Positions 6,571 through 7,848 of a stretch of DNA of 7,848 bases are shown piece after piece. Every line of letters starts with the position of its first letter. The first letter of the stretch is position 1. A program made the position numbers and the translations under genes. The notes below the pieces were generated by a model, which was not told the DNA's origin, searched no databases, and saw nothing but the letters and a program-made list of their open reading frames with translations. Origin of the DNA: an uncultured Planctomycetaceae bacterium (GTDB lineage Bacteria; Planctomycetota; Planctomycetia; Pirellulales; Thermoguttaceae); NCBI GenBank assembly GCA_947307005.1, contig CAMZHY010000155.1:1-7848 (forward strand), in the 5' to 3' direction.

Positions 6571-7464
6571 TTAGCGCGCGTCAATGCGGCGACGCAGTTC
6601 AGCGATAAATTCCGGAGTCGTTCCACAACACCCGCCGATAAATTTCGCGCCCTCGGGAACAAGCGCCATCGCGCCGTCGGCAAACGCTTCGGGGGTCTGA
6701 GTGTAAGTCGTCTTGCCGTCGACCGTCGTCGGCAATCCGGCGTTGCCTTTCATCCAAATCGGGGTCGTCGGCGCGGCTTCGCGCATTCGCGCGCAGACGT
6801 CGTGAAAGCTCTCGATTCCACGTCCGCAGTTGGAGCCGACCGCGTCCGCGCCCGCGTCAAGCGCCGCCTTAACGTACGCTTCAGGCGTCGCGCCCATCAT
6901 CGTGCGATCTTTTTTACGACCGGAATCGAAAACGGCGGAAACAACCGCGATCATCCCAAGCGACTTCGCCGCTTTGACCGCCTGAACCGCCTCTTGCGGG
7001 TCGCTCGACGTTTCGACGACGACGCCGCGAACGCCTCCTTCTTTGAGCGCCGCGATCTGTTCGAGATAACTCTCGTAAATCTCCTGCTCCGAAACCTCGC
7101 CGAGCATAAGCATAACGCCCGTTGGACCGACGGAGGCGATTACGACAACTTCGCGATTCGTCGCCGTCGCGGCGGCTTCTAACGAAAGTTCCGCGCCGCA
7201 TCGGTTGATTTCCGCCGCTTTATCCGCGACGCCGTGCTTTTCGAGCACGAAGCGATTCGAACCGAACGTATTCGTCAGAATAACGTCGGAACCCGCGTCG
7301 ACGTAGGACTTGGCGACTTGTTTCACAAGCTCGGGATTTTCAAGGTTGCAGAGATCGGGATGCGCGCCCGGTTGCAAACCGCGTTTCTGAAATTCCGTAC
7401 CCCAGCCGCCGTCAAGCAACACGACGTCTTTTTCCAACAACTTAGACCAAGCGGCGTCCGACAT
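6571..7464 (-). CDS. Homocysteine S-methyltransferase family protein, single domain
   Basis: Members of this family transfer a methyl group to homocysteine to form methionine, using zinc to activate the thiol. The 297-residue product is one TIM-barrel Hcy-binding domain. It shows LLDGGWGTE (16-24), TNTFGSNR (64-71), SVGPTG (111-116), LGEVSEQE, and ETSSDPQEA (151-159). The three zinc-ligand cysteines are GSNCG (Cys213) and GGCCGT (Cys279 and Cys280). It has no folate-binding, cobalamin-binding or reactivation domain, so it is either a stand-alone enzyme of the betaine/S-methylmethionine type or the Hcy module of a split MetH; the methyl donor cannot be read from sequence. The ATG at 7462-7464 has GAGGA 8 bases upstream, better than the TTG five codons earlier. 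It is the first gene of a probable unit with glnS. Confidence 0.93.
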   Translation of the reverse strand: MSDAAWSKLLEKDVVLLDGGWGTEFQKRGLQPGAHPDLCNLENPELVKQVAKSYVDAGSDVILTNTFGSNRFVLEKHGVADKAAEINRCGAELSLEAAATATNREVVVIASVGPTGVMLMLGEVSEQEIYESYLEQIAALKEGGVRGVVVETSSDPQEAVQAVKAAKSLGMIAVVSAVFDSGRKKDRTMMGATPEAYVKAALDAGADAVGSNCGRGIESFHDVCARMREAAPTTPIWMKGNAGLPTTVDGKTTYTQTPEAFADGAMALVPEGAKFIGGCCGTTPEFIAELRRRIDAR

Positions 7465-7472
7465 TTCGCCAA

Positions 7473-7477
7473 TCCTC
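7473..7477 (-). promoter_or_regulatory. Ribosome binding site of the homocysteine methyltransferase gene
   Basis: The minus strand reads GAGGA, 8 bases before the ATG at 7462-7464. The alternative in-frame TTG start at 7477-7479 overlaps this site, so the ATG is preferred. Confidence 0.8.
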
Positions 7478-7535
7478 AAATTAGTTTTTTGCTCGGCTCC
7501 GTCACGAACGAAGCGCTATTCGAAATCGCCTCTGG

Positions 7536-7541
7536 ATTATA
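7536..7541 (-). promoter_or_regulatory. Candidate -10 box for the methyltransferase-glnS unit
   Basis: The minus strand has an exact TATAAT about 72 bases before the start codon. The expected -35 position falls in the T-rich tail of the upstream terminator and holds no good TTGACA match, so only the -10 element is supported. Transcription would start near 7529 with a leader of about 65 bases. No riboswitch fold (SAM, cobalamin) is apparent in so short a leader. Confidence 0.5.
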
Positions 7542-7544
7542 GCC

Positions 7545-7592
7545 GAAAAACAAAAAACAAAGAGGGGGCTTCCCGTTAAAAGAAGTCCCCCC
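7545..7592 (-). terminator. Intrinsic terminator of the gene entering from the right edge
   Basis: Read on the minus strand, GGGGGACTTC pairs with GAAG(C)CCCC across a 9-base loop (CTTC 7569-7572 with GAAG 7582-7585, G tract 7564-7568 with C tract 7587-7592, one wobble or bulge at 7586). It is followed by TCTTTGTTTTTTGTTTTT. It lies 32 bases past the TGA at 7625-7627 and points leftward, so it ends the partial gene at the right edge. Confidence 0.9.
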
Positions 7593-7624
7593 GACGTTAT
7601 GGGAAGTCGACGATTAGTCGCGTC

Positions 7625-7848
7625 TCAATAGAGAACGCTTCCGGGCGCAAAGCCGCCGGACGTCGTCTGAGGCGTGTATACGACTCCGGCGTATGGATTG
7701 GAATCGTCGGGAGTCGACGCGGCGCCGTTAGGATTGACGCTGGGCGCGGCGGCGGGCGCGTTCGGGTCGTAATTCAACGCGACGGAAGCCGGATCGCGCT
7801 GAGGTTGAACTTGCGGTTGCGCCTGAGATTGCGCGTAAGTTTGATTCG
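7625..7848 (-). CDS. C-terminal fragment of a Gln/Pro/Ala-rich protein, truncated by the window edge
   Basis: The minus-strand frame whose first full codon is at 7844-7846 stays open for 73 codons to a TGA at 7625-7627. It is low in complexity: the first 16 residues alternate Gln with Ala, Ser, Pro and Val (QSQAQPQVQPQ), followed by Asn/Pro/Ala-rich sequence (PNAPAAAPSVNPNG) and a tail ending GGFAPGSVLY. The other two minus frames stop within the stretch (one near 7740, one near 7760). The strong terminator just downstream confirms a leftward gene ends here. The composition suggests a disordered tail of a surface, envelope or otherwise multidomain protein, but the function cannot be inferred from this piece. 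No start codon is present in the window. Confidence 0.8.
   Translation of the reverse strand, partial: NQTYAQSQAQPQVQPQRDPASVALNYDPNAPAAAPSVNPNGAASTPDDSNPYAGVVYTPQTTSGGFAPGSVLY

Noticed and set aside
1..7848. A defence system, mobile element, attachment site or RNA gene
   Set aside because: No transposase, integrase, nuclease-helicase pairing, direct-repeat boundary or tRNA/rRNA-like sequence was seen. The gene content is mostly metabolic, and base and codon use look uniform across the window.

Overview
The window reads as chromosomal DNA of a free-standing bacterial genome with moderately high GC. Coding is dense, and Shine-Dalgarno sites and hairpin terminators are ordinary. Strong codon bias toward GCG, GAC, CGC, TTC and GTC leaves many antisense reading frames open. 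The mix is a large secreted multidomain glycosidase-like protein, gamma-proteobacterial/eukaryote-type glutaminyl-tRNA synthetase, class I PurE and a coiled-coil protein of no known family. This is compatible with Planctomycetota or a related PVC lineage, but that placement is an inference and no marker in the window proves it.

Layout from left to right. (1) Positions 1-77 hold the probable 3' end of a rightward gene, followed by a hairpin (92-129) that can stop transcription in both directions. (2) A leftward gene (162-1403) encodes a 413-residue protein built mostly from a 14-residue repeat predicted to be helical coiled coil. (3) A leftward purE (1577-2101) encodes the carboxyaminoimidazole ribonucleotide mutase of purine synthesis. 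(4) A 247-base divergent promoter region (2102-2348) carries one good sigma-70-like promoter for each direction. (5) A rightward gene (2349-4694) encodes a secreted 781-residue protein with an N-terminal beta-sandwich-like region, a TIM-barrel glycosidase-like core and a C-terminal beta domain. (6) A perfect 13-bp bidirectional terminator (4729-4762) lies between it and the next, convergent gene. (7) A leftward pair, a homocysteine S-methyltransferase-family gene (6571-7464) followed by glnS (4801-6519), is probably co-transcribed from a TATAAT promoter near 7536-7541. (8) A strong leftward terminator (7545-7592) ends a further gene whose last 73 codons (7625-7846) run off the right edge. That gene encodes a Gln/Pro/Ala-rich tail.

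The genes do not form one recognisable pathway. purE, glnS and the methyltransferase are housekeeping metabolism (purines, tRNA charging, methionine/one-carbon), the secreted protein suggests polysaccharide or glycan use, and the coiled-coil protein looks structural. I see no mobile element, CRISPR array, tRNA, rRNA or clear novel multi-gene system. The items most worth following are the 14-residue repeat protein and the secreted barrel protein, whose second catalytic carboxylate is not where clan GH-A would put it.
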